Shown here one piece after another: positions 45,378 to 53,958 of a stretch of 64,000 nucleotides of DNA. This stretch comes from Tardiphaga robiniae (GTDB taxonomy: Bacteria; Pseudomonadota; Alphaproteobacteria; Rhizobiales; Xanthobacteraceae), in the NCBI RefSeq assembly GCF_001618955.1, contig NZ_LVYV01000056.1, positions 231,014 through 295,013 on the forward strand, written 5' to 3'. The notes under the pieces were generated by a model. The model saw only the letters and a list, made by a program, of their open reading frames with translations, searched no databases and was not told the DNA's origin. The translations under genes were made by a program, and so were the position numbers. Within the stretch, counting starts at the first letter, position 1; each line of letters opens with the position of its first letter.

Positions 45378-46403
45378 ATGATGCGCATAGCCTTGCTTGC
45401 TCCGCCAGGGGTTCAGTCGCTCGACATCGTAGGCCCGGCCGAAGTGTTCTGGGAGGCAGCCAGGCGGCTTGGAGTTCCGAATGCCTATACTGTGCAAGTG
45501 ATCGGCGGATCGGCTGATCCCATCCGGGGAACAGGCGGGCTGCGCTTCGTGGCGGACCAGCACATCTTCGATCCCGACCAACCGATCGACACGCTCCTTG
45601 TTGGAGGCGATCCGTCATTTGCAACGATCGATCCTGCCATGGTCCAATGGTTGCGGCGCAGAGCCGGTACGGTACGACGCCTCGGTTCGATCTGTACGGG
45701 CGTTTTCCTTCTCGGAGCAGCGGGCTTGCTTGCGGGAAAACGCGTGACAACTCATTGGGAATGCGCGGCACGTCTTCGGGCCGAATATCCAGACCTCAAT
45801 ATTGATTCCGATCAGATATTCATCCGAGACGGCAATCTGTGTACCACCGCCGGCGTTACCGCCGGAATGGATCTGGCGCTTGCTCTGGTCGAGGAGGATT
45901 ATGGGCGAGAGCTGGCACTGGTCGTAGCACGCTACATGGTCATGTTCCTGAAGCGCCCAGGCGGTCAATCACAATTCAGCGCACATCTTGCTGCTCAAAT
46001 GTCTGGAAAGACCAAAATCCGGCAGGTTCAGCAACACATTCTCGACAATCTCGCGGCGTCACTTTCTGCCGAGAATCTGGCGGCGCAGGCCAGCATGAGC
46101 GTTCGAAATTTCACGCGCGTATTTCGCCAGGAAATGAATATGACACCCACTGAATTCGTAGACGCAGCGAGGCTGGATGCGGCCCGGCTATTGCTTGAAG
46201 AGGGTGGGAAGTCAATGCAGCAGATCGCTATGCGCTGTGGCTTCGGCAACGCTGACGGCATGAGGAGGGCATTCATCAGAAACCTTGGTGTTGGGCCCGC
46301 TGAATATCGGCTTCGATTTCGAAGTGCATGGACTGGCACCAATCATGTCCCGATCGACCATCCGAGATCTAACAGGCCAAGATCCATTCAAACGTCCGGC
46401 TAA
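45378..46403 (+). CDS. GlxA-family AraC regulator (first copy)
   Basis: About 341 residues. The N-terminal DJ-1/PfpI-like domain (RIALLAPPGVQSLDIVGPAE, VGGDPSF, GSICTGVFLLGAAGLLAGKR) is followed by two AraC-type helix-turn-helix units (SAENLAAQASMSVRNFTRVF, MQQIAMRCGFGNADGMRRAF). Regulators of this class often control genes for nitrogen compounds. It follows the nitrile hydratase genes by about 300 bases and is the best candidate to regulate them. Two ATGs, 45378 and 45381, are possible starts after GAGG. Confidence 0.92.
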   Translation: MMRIALLAPPGVQSLDIVGPAEVFWEAARRLGVPNAYTVQVIGGSADPIRGTGGLRFVADQHIFDPDQPIDTLLVGGDPSFATIDPAMVQWLRRRAGTVRRLGSICTGVFLLGAAGLLAGKRVTTHWECAARLRAEYPDLNIDSDQIFIRDGNLCTTAGVTAGMDLALALVEEDYGRELALVVARYMVMFLKRPGGQSQFSAHLAAQMSGKTKIRQVQQHILDNLAASLSAENLAAQASMSVRNFTRVFRQEMNMTPTEFVDAARLDAARLLLEEGGKSMQQIAMRCGFGNADGMRRAFIRNLGVGPAEYRLRFRSAWTGTNHVPIDHPRSNRPRSIQTSG

Positions 46404-46536
46404 AACCGTATGCTGTTACGGTAGGTAGAGGCGCCAGCACGCCACCCCGGGCTGCATCATCAGGCTGAAGTGGCAGAATTTGCGCAACTCTAAGCCTTCC
46501 GATCACCCCTACACATAGCTGCATCTGAACCGCAAA

Positions 46537-46576
46537 TGGCCGACACTGACGTAACTTTGGCCGCCAAATCGTGACG
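46537..46576 (+). promoter_or_regulatory. Shared motif, two copies, upstream of the second GlxA-type regulator
   Basis: TGGCCGACACTGACG (46537-46551) and a variant with an eight-base spacer, TGGCCG-N8-TGACG (46558-46576), stand in tandem about 140-175 bases before the second GlxA-type gene. The first agrees with the site at 45304 in 13 of 15 positions. Confidence 0.45.
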
Positions 46577-46711
46577 GATAGCTTACATTCGGCGCCATCG
46601 AACGGTCATTGCAACGCTGCTGTCCCGAAATCCGACGCTGCTTCGGCTGACGGGGGTGGATCTGTGTGCCCGGTAGCGATCTCAGATCATTGAACGCCGA
46701 GGCATTCATCG

Positions 46712-47749
46712 ATGGCGATCATCACTCAGCCCCCTCAAGAACACCACAGTAACAATGGTCCGGCATTGCGGGTTGGAATCGTGGCCGTCAACGGATCCAA
46801 CGCAATCGATTTCATCGGGCCGAGCGACGCCGTCAACGAAGCCAGCAAGTCAAACGCAACGCGAAGTCGCTACAACGTCGATTTGATCGGTGTAGCGCCT
46901 GGACCAATCGTGAGTTCATCCGGCGTTCGCATGCTACCGGACAAGGTTCTCGGACCGGATTTGGATATCGCCTACGACACCATACTGGTTTCAGGTAGTC
47001 AGGATCTTCACAAATCTGGAAACAACTTCCCGCTTTTGGTCGACTGGCTTATCCGATGTGCACCTTCCGCGCGCCGGATCTGTTCAACCTGCACTGGAAC
47101 GTTCGCCTTGGCAGCGGCCGGTCTCCTCAACGGACGCCGGGCCGCGACGCACCATGATCATACGGAGCAGTTCTCGACGATGTTTCCAAAAGTTCACGTG
47201 GAGCCGGACAGGCTCTTCGTTCGCGATGGCATTTACTACACTGCGGTCGGTGGGATGGCTGGGATAGACCTTTGTCTCCACCTGATCGAAAACGATTGTG
47301 GCCAAACGACATTTCTGGATGTCGCCAAGATACTCGTCGTTTTCCTAAGGAGGCCCGGCACCCTGCCTCAGGTCAGCGAATTTCTCAAAGCGCAGTCGAT
47401 CCGAAATACTCAAATCAACCAAGTCATGGACTGGGCCTTAGACAATCTCACCGTCGATCTTTCGGTCGAGGCCCTTGCCAAGCGTGCAGCGATGAGTCCA
47501 AGGAATTTCAGTCGCGTTTTCATAGATGAGATGATGACGACCCCCGCCCGCTTCGTCGAAAGCATCAGGGTCGAAGCGGCGCGCATCCTTCTCGAAACGA
47601 CACCGCTATCCGTCCAGCAAATTTCTCATCGGGTTGGGTTCCGTAACCCGGCTAACATGCGGCGTGCATTCATACGCGTCTTCCAGGCGCCTCCTTTGCA
47701 ATACCGGCAGAACTTCAACCATGCGGCAGTCAATTGTGACGGGATATAG
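46712..47749 (+). CDS. GlxA-family AraC regulator (second copy)
   Basis: A 345-residue paralogue of the preceding gene. The DJ-1-like domain shows RVGIVAVNGSNAIDFIGPSD, CSTCTGTFALAAAGLLNGRR and GGMAGIDLCLHLIENDCGQ. The C-terminal half has SVEALAKRAAMSPRNFSRVF and VQQISHRVGFRNPANMRRAF. The two proteins differ enough to be an old duplication or separate acquisitions. What it controls is not clear; the acuI scrap and dioxygenase fragment follow. Confidence 0.92.
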   Translation: MAIITQPPQEHHSNNGPALRVGIVAVNGSNAIDFIGPSDAVNEASKSNATRSRYNVDLIGVAPGPIVSSSGVRMLPDKVLGPDLDIAYDTILVSGSQDLHKSGNNFPLLVDWLIRCAPSARRICSTCTGTFALAAAGLLNGRRAATHHDHTEQFSTMFPKVHVEPDRLFVRDGIYYTAVGGMAGIDLCLHLIENDCGQTTFLDVAKILVVFLRRPGTLPQVSEFLKAQSIRNTQINQVMDWALDNLTVDLSVEALAKRAAMSPRNFSRVFIDEMMTTPARFVESIRVEAARILLETTPLSVQQISHRVGFRNPANMRRAFIRVFQAPPLQYRQNFNHAAVNCDGI

Positions 47750-48268
47750 TTTCTGGAGTTGATGGTCGTTCCAGAGATCGTAGGCCATCAACTACGCCCA
47801 CGGTCGAGAGTGCGATACGATACAATCGTTTCGCCGCAGTCGTTTTGACGGTCATGTGACACCGAGATGTCGTCCATCGCCTCGAAAGCTCTCAGAAGCT
47901 TCGACGCGATAGGATATGTGCACGATCTCGGTTCCGGTCATGCAGATCCGTGGAAGAGTCGTAGTTGACGTCAATCGGTGAACGAGGTCGGCCTAGGCAC
48001 AACACACCTGCGGCGCTCCGGGACGTCGTAGCTCTAGCGAAGATGTCGATTCAAGATGACTTCGAGTAAGTAGCAGACGGCCGTCGCCGCGGAGAACCGC
48101 TCCGCGGCACAGCATATACAGCCGCGTGCGACGCGGACCATGACATTCTTGATGAGGCGTTGCGGCGGCGCACTTGAGGCCTTCGATCAGCGCGCGAAGC
48201 ACCGGCGTCCCGTCATCTAGCGGTTCAGCGCCGCATCGTCATTCGATGAACCGCCATGACACCGAAGA
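47750..48268. other. Intergenic stretch with rearrangement debris
   Basis: No gene is visible. The only recognisable content is the 90-base scrap of the acuI tail (described separately). It lies between the second GlxA-type gene and the dioxygenase fragment and marks a rearranged zone. Confidence 0.5.
47942..48031 (+). repeat. Third scrap of the acuI 3' end and its downstream stem-loop block
   Basis: These 90 bases align without gaps to 28657-28746, differing at 8 positions. They include the last 13 codons of acuI, its stop (codons reading VDVNR then TGA) and the downstream block. The match ends abruptly on both sides. It is closer to the partial copy at 28325 than to the complete gene. Confidence 0.85.
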
Positions 48269-48850
48269 TCACAGCGTAGAAACGGTCTCCGCCACGGGAA
48301 TGAGGACAAAATCGAACTTGGATCGCCAGCTTGCGTGTTCGTGGTCGATCCGTTCAAATGGCGCGACGAGCGTTTGTTTGACACCGAACACGGTGTCGGA
48401 CGTGATGTACGGATCGTCGCCAACGAAAGTATGCGTCACTATCTTTTGATAGCCTGGCGCGGTGACGACGTAATGCATGTGTGCAGGCCGGTACGGGTGA
48501 CGCCCCAAGCTCTCCAGCATCTGCCCTACCGGACCATCGTTTGGGATCGGGTATGAGACTGGCTTGATACCGACGAAACTGTAGCACCCGTCGATGCCGG
48601 TTCTGAACACCCCGCGGTTGTTCCATTTCGGCTGAATACCGGGCTGCTGAACGTCATAGAAGCCATCGGCGTTGTCAGACCAAACGTCGATCCGCGCGCC
48701 GCAAATCGGATCACCACCGGCAGTGATCACCCGGCATTCGAACAAGCACGCCTCCCCCTTGCCATCGAGTGTGATCTTGTCGCCCATCTTGCGCTCTGGC
48801 GCGCCTACCACATGGAATGGGCCCAAAACCGTGTTTTCAGTTGCGCCAGG
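48269..48850 (-). pseudogene. Intradiol ring-cleavage dioxygenase, N-terminally truncated
   Basis: From 48850 leftward the frame encodes the catalytic barrel of a catechol/hydroxyquinol 1,2-dioxygenase-type enzyme: GATENTVLGPFHVVGAPE, GARIDVWSDNADGFYDVQQP, VSYPIPNDGPVGQML and RPAHMHYVV. The four iron ligands (Tyr in GFYDVQ, Tyr in VSYPIP, both His in AHMH) are all present. The first hundred or so residues of the family, the dimer-forming helical domain, are missing; upstream the frame runs into arginine-rich text antisense to trbK. The gene was cut where it meets the conjugation genes. Confidence 0.85.
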
Positions 48851-48860
48851 TGGACGGCGG

Positions 48861-49208
48861 TTAACCTTGCGGCATCCGGCTCTGATCCTTTGGCGGCAAC
48901 TCGGACGGTTGGCTGGAGAGCGCATCACTGCCAGCGGGAGCCATCGCACCTCCCTTCTGACCGAAAAAACGACGCCGGTTCTCGGCCCAGATCCGGCGAC
49001 AGTAGTCATAGCTCGCCGTCTGCTCTGGCCTGACCGTTCGGCAGCGCGTCAGGCTAGGTTCGAGCGTACCCGTGGACTGTGGCGCCGCCGGATTCGAGGC
49101 CGTTTCGTCATTATCACCACGCAGCTGGATGGCACATGCCGCTACCAGCATCGTGACCCCGGCTGCAATGACGACTGCTACCCGGCTGAACATGCTGAAC
49201 GCACTCAT
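48861..49208 (-). CDS. Putative entry exclusion lipoprotein TrbK-alt
   Basis: A 115-residue protein with a hydrophobic lipoprotein-like start (VAVVIAAGVTMLVAACAIQL) and the motif CRTVRPEQTASYDYCRRIWA followed by ENRRRFFG, characteristic of the alternative TrbK found in alphaproteobacterial trb operons. It would sit in the membrane and block redundant mating. The start overlaps the trbJ stop by one base. Its 3' end (KDQSRMPQG then stop) lies at the junction with the dioxygenase fragment and may be shortened. Confidence 0.8.
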   Translation of the reverse strand: MSAFSMFSRVAVVIAAGVTMLVAACAIQLRGDNDETASNPAAPQSTGTLEPSLTRCRTVRPEQTASYDYCRRIWAENRRRFFGQKGGAMAPAGSDALSSQPSELPPKDQSRMPQG

Positions 49209-49939
49209 CAATGAAACATCTGCACGTTTGAGGATTGATAGCCTTGGCCCGGCGTCAGAAACCGCCGCAGCTGCTCACGGCCTTGGTCCTGCGCCGCTGC
49301 GCGTTGAGCCGATTCAAGATTTTGCGCCCTGCCTTGTGCTGCAACGGTCGCCGTGAGATCGGCGAGTTGCTGAGCCTGAAGCGCCAGGATCTGGTTGCCG
49401 GCCTGTGTCGCCTGTAGCGCGCCGCTTGCGCCCTGGCTCGATGTCACGAGCGCCGACGTCTGGGTGCGATTGGTGTCGAGGTTGCCGACAACGCCGGCCT
49501 GCACACGCAAGGCGTCCTGCAGCGCGGCGACCGAGTTCTGCCAACGCGATTGCGCGTTGGTGATGAGTGCTTGATTGGATTGGTCGCTCGTCGCCGGCGC
49601 ATAGTTGGTCGAGAACGCGCGGTCGATCTGCTGTACGTCGTAGGCAATGCGTTGCGCCTGAGCGAGCAGTTGTTGGGTGCGTTGGATCGACGACTGAAGT
49701 TGCTGCAGCGACGAGTATGGCAGGCTCACCAGATTTTTTGCCTGATTGATCAGTGACTGCGCCTGGTTTTGCAGCGACGTGATCTGGTTGTTGATCTGCT
49801 GCAGCTCGCGCGCCGCTGTCAGGACATTCTGCGCATAGTTGTTGGGATCGAAGACGACCCACTGCGCAGATACCGGCGAAATGGCAGCAAGGGACAACGC
49901 GACAGCACCCGCCGCCGCAAGAACGCAAAGACGTCTCAT
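49208..49939 (-). CDS. trbJ: Conjugal transfer protein TrbJ
   Basis: A 243-residue secreted protein with a signal peptide (SLAAISPVSAQWVVFDPNNY). The long glutamine-rich helical body (ELQQINNQITSLQNQAQSLI) is typical of TrbJ/VirB5-like pilus components of P-type mating systems. Its ATG overlaps the trbE stop by four bases, the normal operon arrangement. Confidence 0.93.
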   Translation of the reverse strand: MRRLCVLAAAGAVALSLAAISPVSAQWVVFDPNNYAQNVLTAARELQQINNQITSLQNQAQSLINQAKNLVSLPYSSLQQLQSSIQRTQQLLAQAQRIAYDVQQIDRAFSTNYAPATSDQSNQALITNAQSRWQNSVAALQDALRVQAGVVGNLDTNRTQTSALVTSSQGASGALQATQAGNQILALQAQQLADLTATVAAQGRAQNLESAQRAAAQDQGREQLRRFLTPGQGYQSSNVQMFH

Positions 49940-52377
49940 ATCGATGGCTCCAGATTGCTCAGATTGGGGATGAGATCAGTGGCCCACGACGCTTCGCGAT
50001 GTCGGAGCCAGGCGGGCACGAAGCCGTCGCGGCCGTGTTCTGCGAGCAGACGTTCGATCGCCGCCTGATCGGTCTTCGAAGAGGCCGCAGTAAAAGCGAG
50101 CGCGATTTCGCCCAGACCCAGCTCGAACATCCGATTGCCGCGGCGGGACTGGCAGTAGTAGTCGCGCTTCGGTGTCGCCCGGCTCAAAAGCTCGATCTGC
50201 CGGTCGTTGAGACCAAAGCGGCGATAGATCGCCGTAATCTGCGGCTCGATCGCGCGGTCGTTCGGCAGCAAAATACGGGTCGGGCAACTCTCGATAATGG
50301 CGGGTGCAATCGCTGAGCCGTCGATATCCGAGAGTGACTGCGTGGCGAAGATGACGGAGGCGTTCTTTTTGCGTAGGGTCTTCAGCCATTCGCGCAACTG
50401 CCCGGCAAAGCCCTCATCATCGAGCGCGAGCCAGCCTTCGTCGACGATGAGAAGGGTTGGGCGACCGTCGAGACGATCTGCGATGCGATGAAAGAGATAA
50501 GCAAGGACCGCGGGGGCGGCGCCGGTGCCGATCAATCCTTCGGTTTCAAAGGCCTGAACGGAAGCATCACCGAGGCGCTCGAATTCGGCGTCGAGCAGCC
50601 GGCCGTAGGGTCCTCCCAGGCAATAAGGTTGCAAGGCCCGCTTTAGCGCGCTCGACTGCAGCAGAACGGAAAGACCGGTCAGCGTGCGCTCCTGGATCGG
50701 AGCCGAGGCCAGTGACGTCAAGGCGGACCACAGATGATCCTTGGCCTCCGGCGTGATCTCGATTTTTTCCCGCGCCAGGATCGCGGCGATCCATTCGGCC
50801 GCCCAGCCCCGCTCGGAGGCGTCGTCGATCCAGGCCAGCGGCTGCAATGCGACAGGTTCTGACGCATCGTCGGACAGCGCGCCTCCGAGGTCATGCCAGT
50901 CGCCACCCATGGCGAGAGCAGCCGCCCGGATCGATCCGCCGAAATCGAAGGCAAAGATCTGCGACCCCGGATAGCGGCGGAACTGCAACGCCATCAGCGC
51001 CAGCAGCACCGACTTCCCGGCGCCGGTCGGACCAACCACCAGGGTATGACCGACGTCACCGACATGGAGAGAAAATCGGAACGGGGTCGAACCCTCGGCT
51101 TTTCCGAACAGCAGAGGCGGTGCCGCAAAGTGATGGTCACTCACCTCGCCGGCCCAGATCGCTGATAGCGGAATCATATGGGCCAGGTTGAGGGTCGAGA
51201 CCGGTGGTTGCCGGACATTGGCATAGGCATGACCGGGCAAGCTGCCGAGCCAGGCTTCGACAGCGTTCACCGTCTCAGTCATCGCGGTGAAGTCGCGACC
51301 CTGGATCGTCTTTTCGACCAGGCGCAGCTTTTCATCGGCAATGCGCGGGTCGTCATCCCATACGGTGACAGTCGCGGTGACAAAGGCTTCACCGATCTGG
51401 TCAGAGCCCAGTTCCTGGAGCGCGGCATCGGCGTCCATCGCCTTGTTGTGGGCGTCTGTATCAAGCAGCGTCGATGCCTCGTTCGTCATCACCTCCTTGA
51501 GGATGGCCGCGATCGACTTCCTCTTGGCGAACCATTGCCGGCGGATCTTCGTCAGCAATTTGGTGGCATCGATCTTGTCGAGCATGATCGCACGCGTCGA
51601 CCAGCGATACGGAAATGCCAGACGATTCAGTTCGTCGAGTATTCCGGGCGTCGTCGCGGTCGGAAACCCAACGACGGTGAGAACACGCAGATGCGATGCC
51701 CCCAATATCGGCTCGAGGCCGCCGGTCAGCGGCTGGTCCGCCAGCAGCGCGTCGAGATACATCGGGGTCTCGGGCACCCGGACCCGATGACGCTTCGTCG
51801 ACACACAGGAGTGCAGATAGGTCAGTGTCTCCGGGTCATCGAGCCAGGCGCATTCGGGCATAAAACCTTCGACCAGCTGCAGCACCCGATCGGTACGATC
51901 GACGAATCCGCGCAACACCTCGCGTGCGTCTGCACTCTCAGTGCGATCGCGGCCCTCGTAGAGAAGCCGTTCGACCCGCGCGGCGTCCTCAACTGCCGGT
52001 AGATAGAGGAAGGTGAGAAAATAGCTCGACTCATAGTGAGCTCCCGCCTCTTCGAACTGGGCTCTGCGCTCCGCGTCGACCAGGGCGGACGCCACATCCG
52101 GAAACGTGCTTGCCGGATAACGGCTGGCAGAATGACGTTGAGCTTCAACAAAAACGGCCCAGCCCGAACCGAGACGGCGCAAGGCGCTATTGAGGCGGCC
52201 AGCGACGGCGACGAGTTCGGCCGGCACTGCGCTGTCGAGATCCGGTCCGCGGAACCTTGCGGTGCGCTGGAATGAACCGTCTTTATTGAGGACGACGCCG
52301 TCCCCAACCAATGCGGCCCAAGGCAGGAAATCCGCGAGGTGGGTGTTTGAGCGGCGGTATTCGGCAAGATTGATCAT
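49936..52377 (-). CDS. trbE: Conjugal transfer ATPase TrbE
   Basis: An 813-residue VirB4-class ATPase. MINLAEYRRSNTHLADFLPW is the family start, Walker A is GPTGAGKS (449-456), and Walker B is in PTLLIVDEGWLALDDEGF, with IFATQSLSDIDGSAI after it. It powers pilus assembly and DNA transfer at the inner membrane. I start at 52377 because the longer frame to 52584 would cover trbD; trbD ends 10 bases before this start. Confidence 0.95.
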   Translation of the reverse strand: MINLAEYRRSNTHLADFLPWAALVGDGVVLNKDGSFQRTARFRGPDLDSAVPAELVAVAGRLNSALRRLGSGWAVFVEAQRHSASRYPASTFPDVASALVDAERRAQFEEAGAHYESSYFLTFLYLPAVEDAARVERLLYEGRDRTESADAREVLRGFVDRTDRVLQLVEGFMPECAWLDDPETLTYLHSCVSTKRHRVRVPETPMYLDALLADQPLTGGLEPILGASHLRVLTVVGFPTATTPGILDELNRLAFPYRWSTRAIMLDKIDATKLLTKIRRQWFAKRKSIAAILKEVMTNEASTLLDTDAHNKAMDADAALQELGSDQIGEAFVTATVTVWDDDPRIADEKLRLVEKTIQGRDFTAMTETVNAVEAWLGSLPGHAYANVRQPPVSTLNLAHMIPLSAIWAGEVSDHHFAAPPLLFGKAEGSTPFRFSLHVGDVGHTLVVGPTGAGKSVLLALMALQFRRYPGSQIFAFDFGGSIRAAALAMGGDWHDLGGALSDDASEPVALQPLAWIDDASERGWAAEWIAAILAREKIEITPEAKDHLWSALTSLASAPIQERTLTGLSVLLQSSALKRALQPYCLGGPYGRLLDAEFERLGDASVQAFETEGLIGTGAAPAVLAYLFHRIADRLDGRPTLLIVDEGWLALDDEGFAGQLREWLKTLRKKNASVIFATQSLSDIDGSAIAPAIIESCPTRILLPNDRAIEPQITAIYRRFGLNDRQIELLSRATPKRDYYCQSRRGNRMFELGLGEIALAFTAASSKTDQAAIERLLAEHGRDGFVPAWLRHREASWATDLIPNLSNLEPSI

Positions 52378-52387
52378 GTTCACGAAC

Positions 52388-52651
52388 TCAGATGCTGAGA
52401 TGACCGGGAATGCGCAGATGACGGCGCACCACATCGACGAAAGCGGGATCACGCTTGGCAGCCCAGACCGCGGCCGCATGGCCGATCGCCCAGAGCAAGA
52501 GACCTGCGATCCAAAGCCGCAGACCGAGACCAAGGGCGGCTGCGAGCGTGCCGTTGACGATGGCGACCGCCCGGGGCGCGCCACCCATCAGGATGGACTC
52601 GGTCAGCGCGCGATGCACGGGTGCAATGAGGCCGGCGACGGGCTCGTCCAT
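52388..52651 (-). CDS. trbD: Conjugal transfer protein TrbD
   Basis: An 87-residue VirB3-like membrane protein: VAGLIAPVHRALTESILMGG, then two hydrophobic segments (VAIVNGTLAAALGLGL, IAGLLLWAIGHAAAVW) and AKRDPAFVDVVRRHLR. The start overlaps the trbC stop by one base (TGATG). Size and order agree with trb operons. Confidence 0.93.
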   Translation of the reverse strand: MDEPVAGLIAPVHRALTESILMGGAPRAVAIVNGTLAAALGLGLRLWIAGLLLWAIGHAAAVWAAKRDPAFVDVVRRHLRIPGHLSI

Positions 52652-52977
52652 CAGACCAGGACTCCGCCGCCGAACGAGAAGAACGACAAGAAGAAGCTCG
52701 AAGCCGCGAAGGCGATCGACAGGCCGAACACGATCTGGATCAACCGGCGAAAACCACCGGAGGAGTCGCCGAAGGCGAGCGTGAGACCCGTGACGATGAT
52801 GATGATCACCGCGATGATCTTGGCGACCGGTCCCTCGACCGATTGCAGGATCTGATTGAGCGGCTGCTCCCACGGCATGTTGGAGCCGGCAGCCCAAACC
52901 GGAGCGGAAGCGAAAAGAACTATGCCTGATACGCTGAGCGACATGGCATGGTGAGAAAGAGATGATCGAGGTCTCAT
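52651..52977 (-). CDS. trbC: Conjugal transfer prepilin TrbC
   Basis: A 108-residue VirB2-like prepilin with an N-terminal signal (IVLFASAPVWAAGSNMPWE) and two hydrophobic helices (IIAVIIIIVTGLTLAFGD and GLSIAFAASSFFLSFFSFGG). The ATG at 52977 overlaps the trbB stop by four bases. The open frame continues upstream past this start into frameshifted trbB, which should not be read as one protein. Confidence 0.92.
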   Translation of the reverse strand: MRPRSSLSHHAMSLSVSGIVLFASAPVWAAGSNMPWEQPLNQILQSVEGPVAKIIAVIIIIVTGLTLAFGDSSGGFRRLIQIVFGLSIAFAASSFFLSFFSFGGGVLV

Positions 52978-53943
52978 GTTTGATCTCCTGCTGGTGAAAG
53001 GCCGTAGTCGCCGGCGGGTCCGAGCCCGGTGACGCATGCGAGTTCGGTGAGACGACGATCCGTGCCGCGGCCGGCTAGAACGGCGACAATGTTGATGGTT
53101 TCTGCGATCAGGGCGCGCGGAACGGTGATGACCGCTTCCTGAATGAGTTGCTCGAGCCGGCGCAGAGCGCCCAGCGCAGTCCCGGCATGAATGGTGCCGA
53201 TGCCGCCGGGATGGCCGGTGCCCCAGGCCTTGAGGAGATCGAGCGCTTCGGCGCCGCGCACCTCGCCAATGGGGATGCGGTCCGGTCGCAAACGAAGTGA
53301 CGACCGCACGAGATCCGACAGTGAGACCACGCCGTCCTTGGTGCGCAGCGCCACGAGGTTCGGCGCCTTGCACTGCAAGTTCGCGCGTATCCTCGATCAG
53401 CACCACACGGTCGGCAGTCTTGGCGACTTCCGCAAGAAGGGCGTTGGTCAACGTGGTCTTGCCAGTCGAGGTACCGCCGGCGACCAGAATGTTTCGGCGT
53501 GCGGCGACGGCGCTGCGCAAGGCCTCAGCCTGATCCGAGGTCATGATGCGGGCGGCAACGTAGTCGTCAAGCGTGAACACGGCTGCTGCTGGCTTGCGGA
53601 TAGCAAAGGCGGGAGCCGCGACCACCGGTGGCAGGAGGCCCTCAAAACGCTCTCCGGTCTCGGGCAGTTCAGCGGAAACGCGGGGCGCACCAGCATGCAC
53701 TTCGGCACCGACGTGATGCGCCACCAGCCGAACAATGCGTTCCCCGTCAGCAGCCGAGAGGCTCTGTCCCGTGTCCGTCAAGCCGCTCGACAGCCGATCA
53801 ATCCACAACCGGCCATCGGGGTTGAGCATCACCTCGACGATCGAGGCGTCCTCCAGATATCGCGCAATGGCGGGGCCGAGCGCGCTGCGGAGCATGCGCG
53901 CGCCGCGCGAGATCGCCTCTGCTTGAGCCGAATGAATTGCCAC
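52974..53943 (-). pseudogene. trbB: trbB, conjugal transfer ATPase, frameshifted
   Basis: Both halves of a VirB11-class ATPase are present in different frames. The N-terminal part has ARYLEDASIVEVMLNPDGRL, Walker A GGTSTGKT and VVLIEDTREL. The C-terminal part begins at QCKAPNLVALRTKDG and includes RPDRIPIGEVRGAEALDLL and GHPGGIGTIHAG. They meet at 53375-53380 (minus strand GAACTTGCAGTGC), where removing one base restores the frame. The start is probably GTG at 53943; a TTG at 53958 is possible. Either a real inactivating mutation or a sequencing error. Confidence 0.85.
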
Positions 53944-53958
53944 TGCCGCCCCCAACAA

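Noticed and set aside
51178..52002. 274-codon open frame on the plus strand
   Set aside because: Antisense to trbE, which is intact with both Walker motifs.
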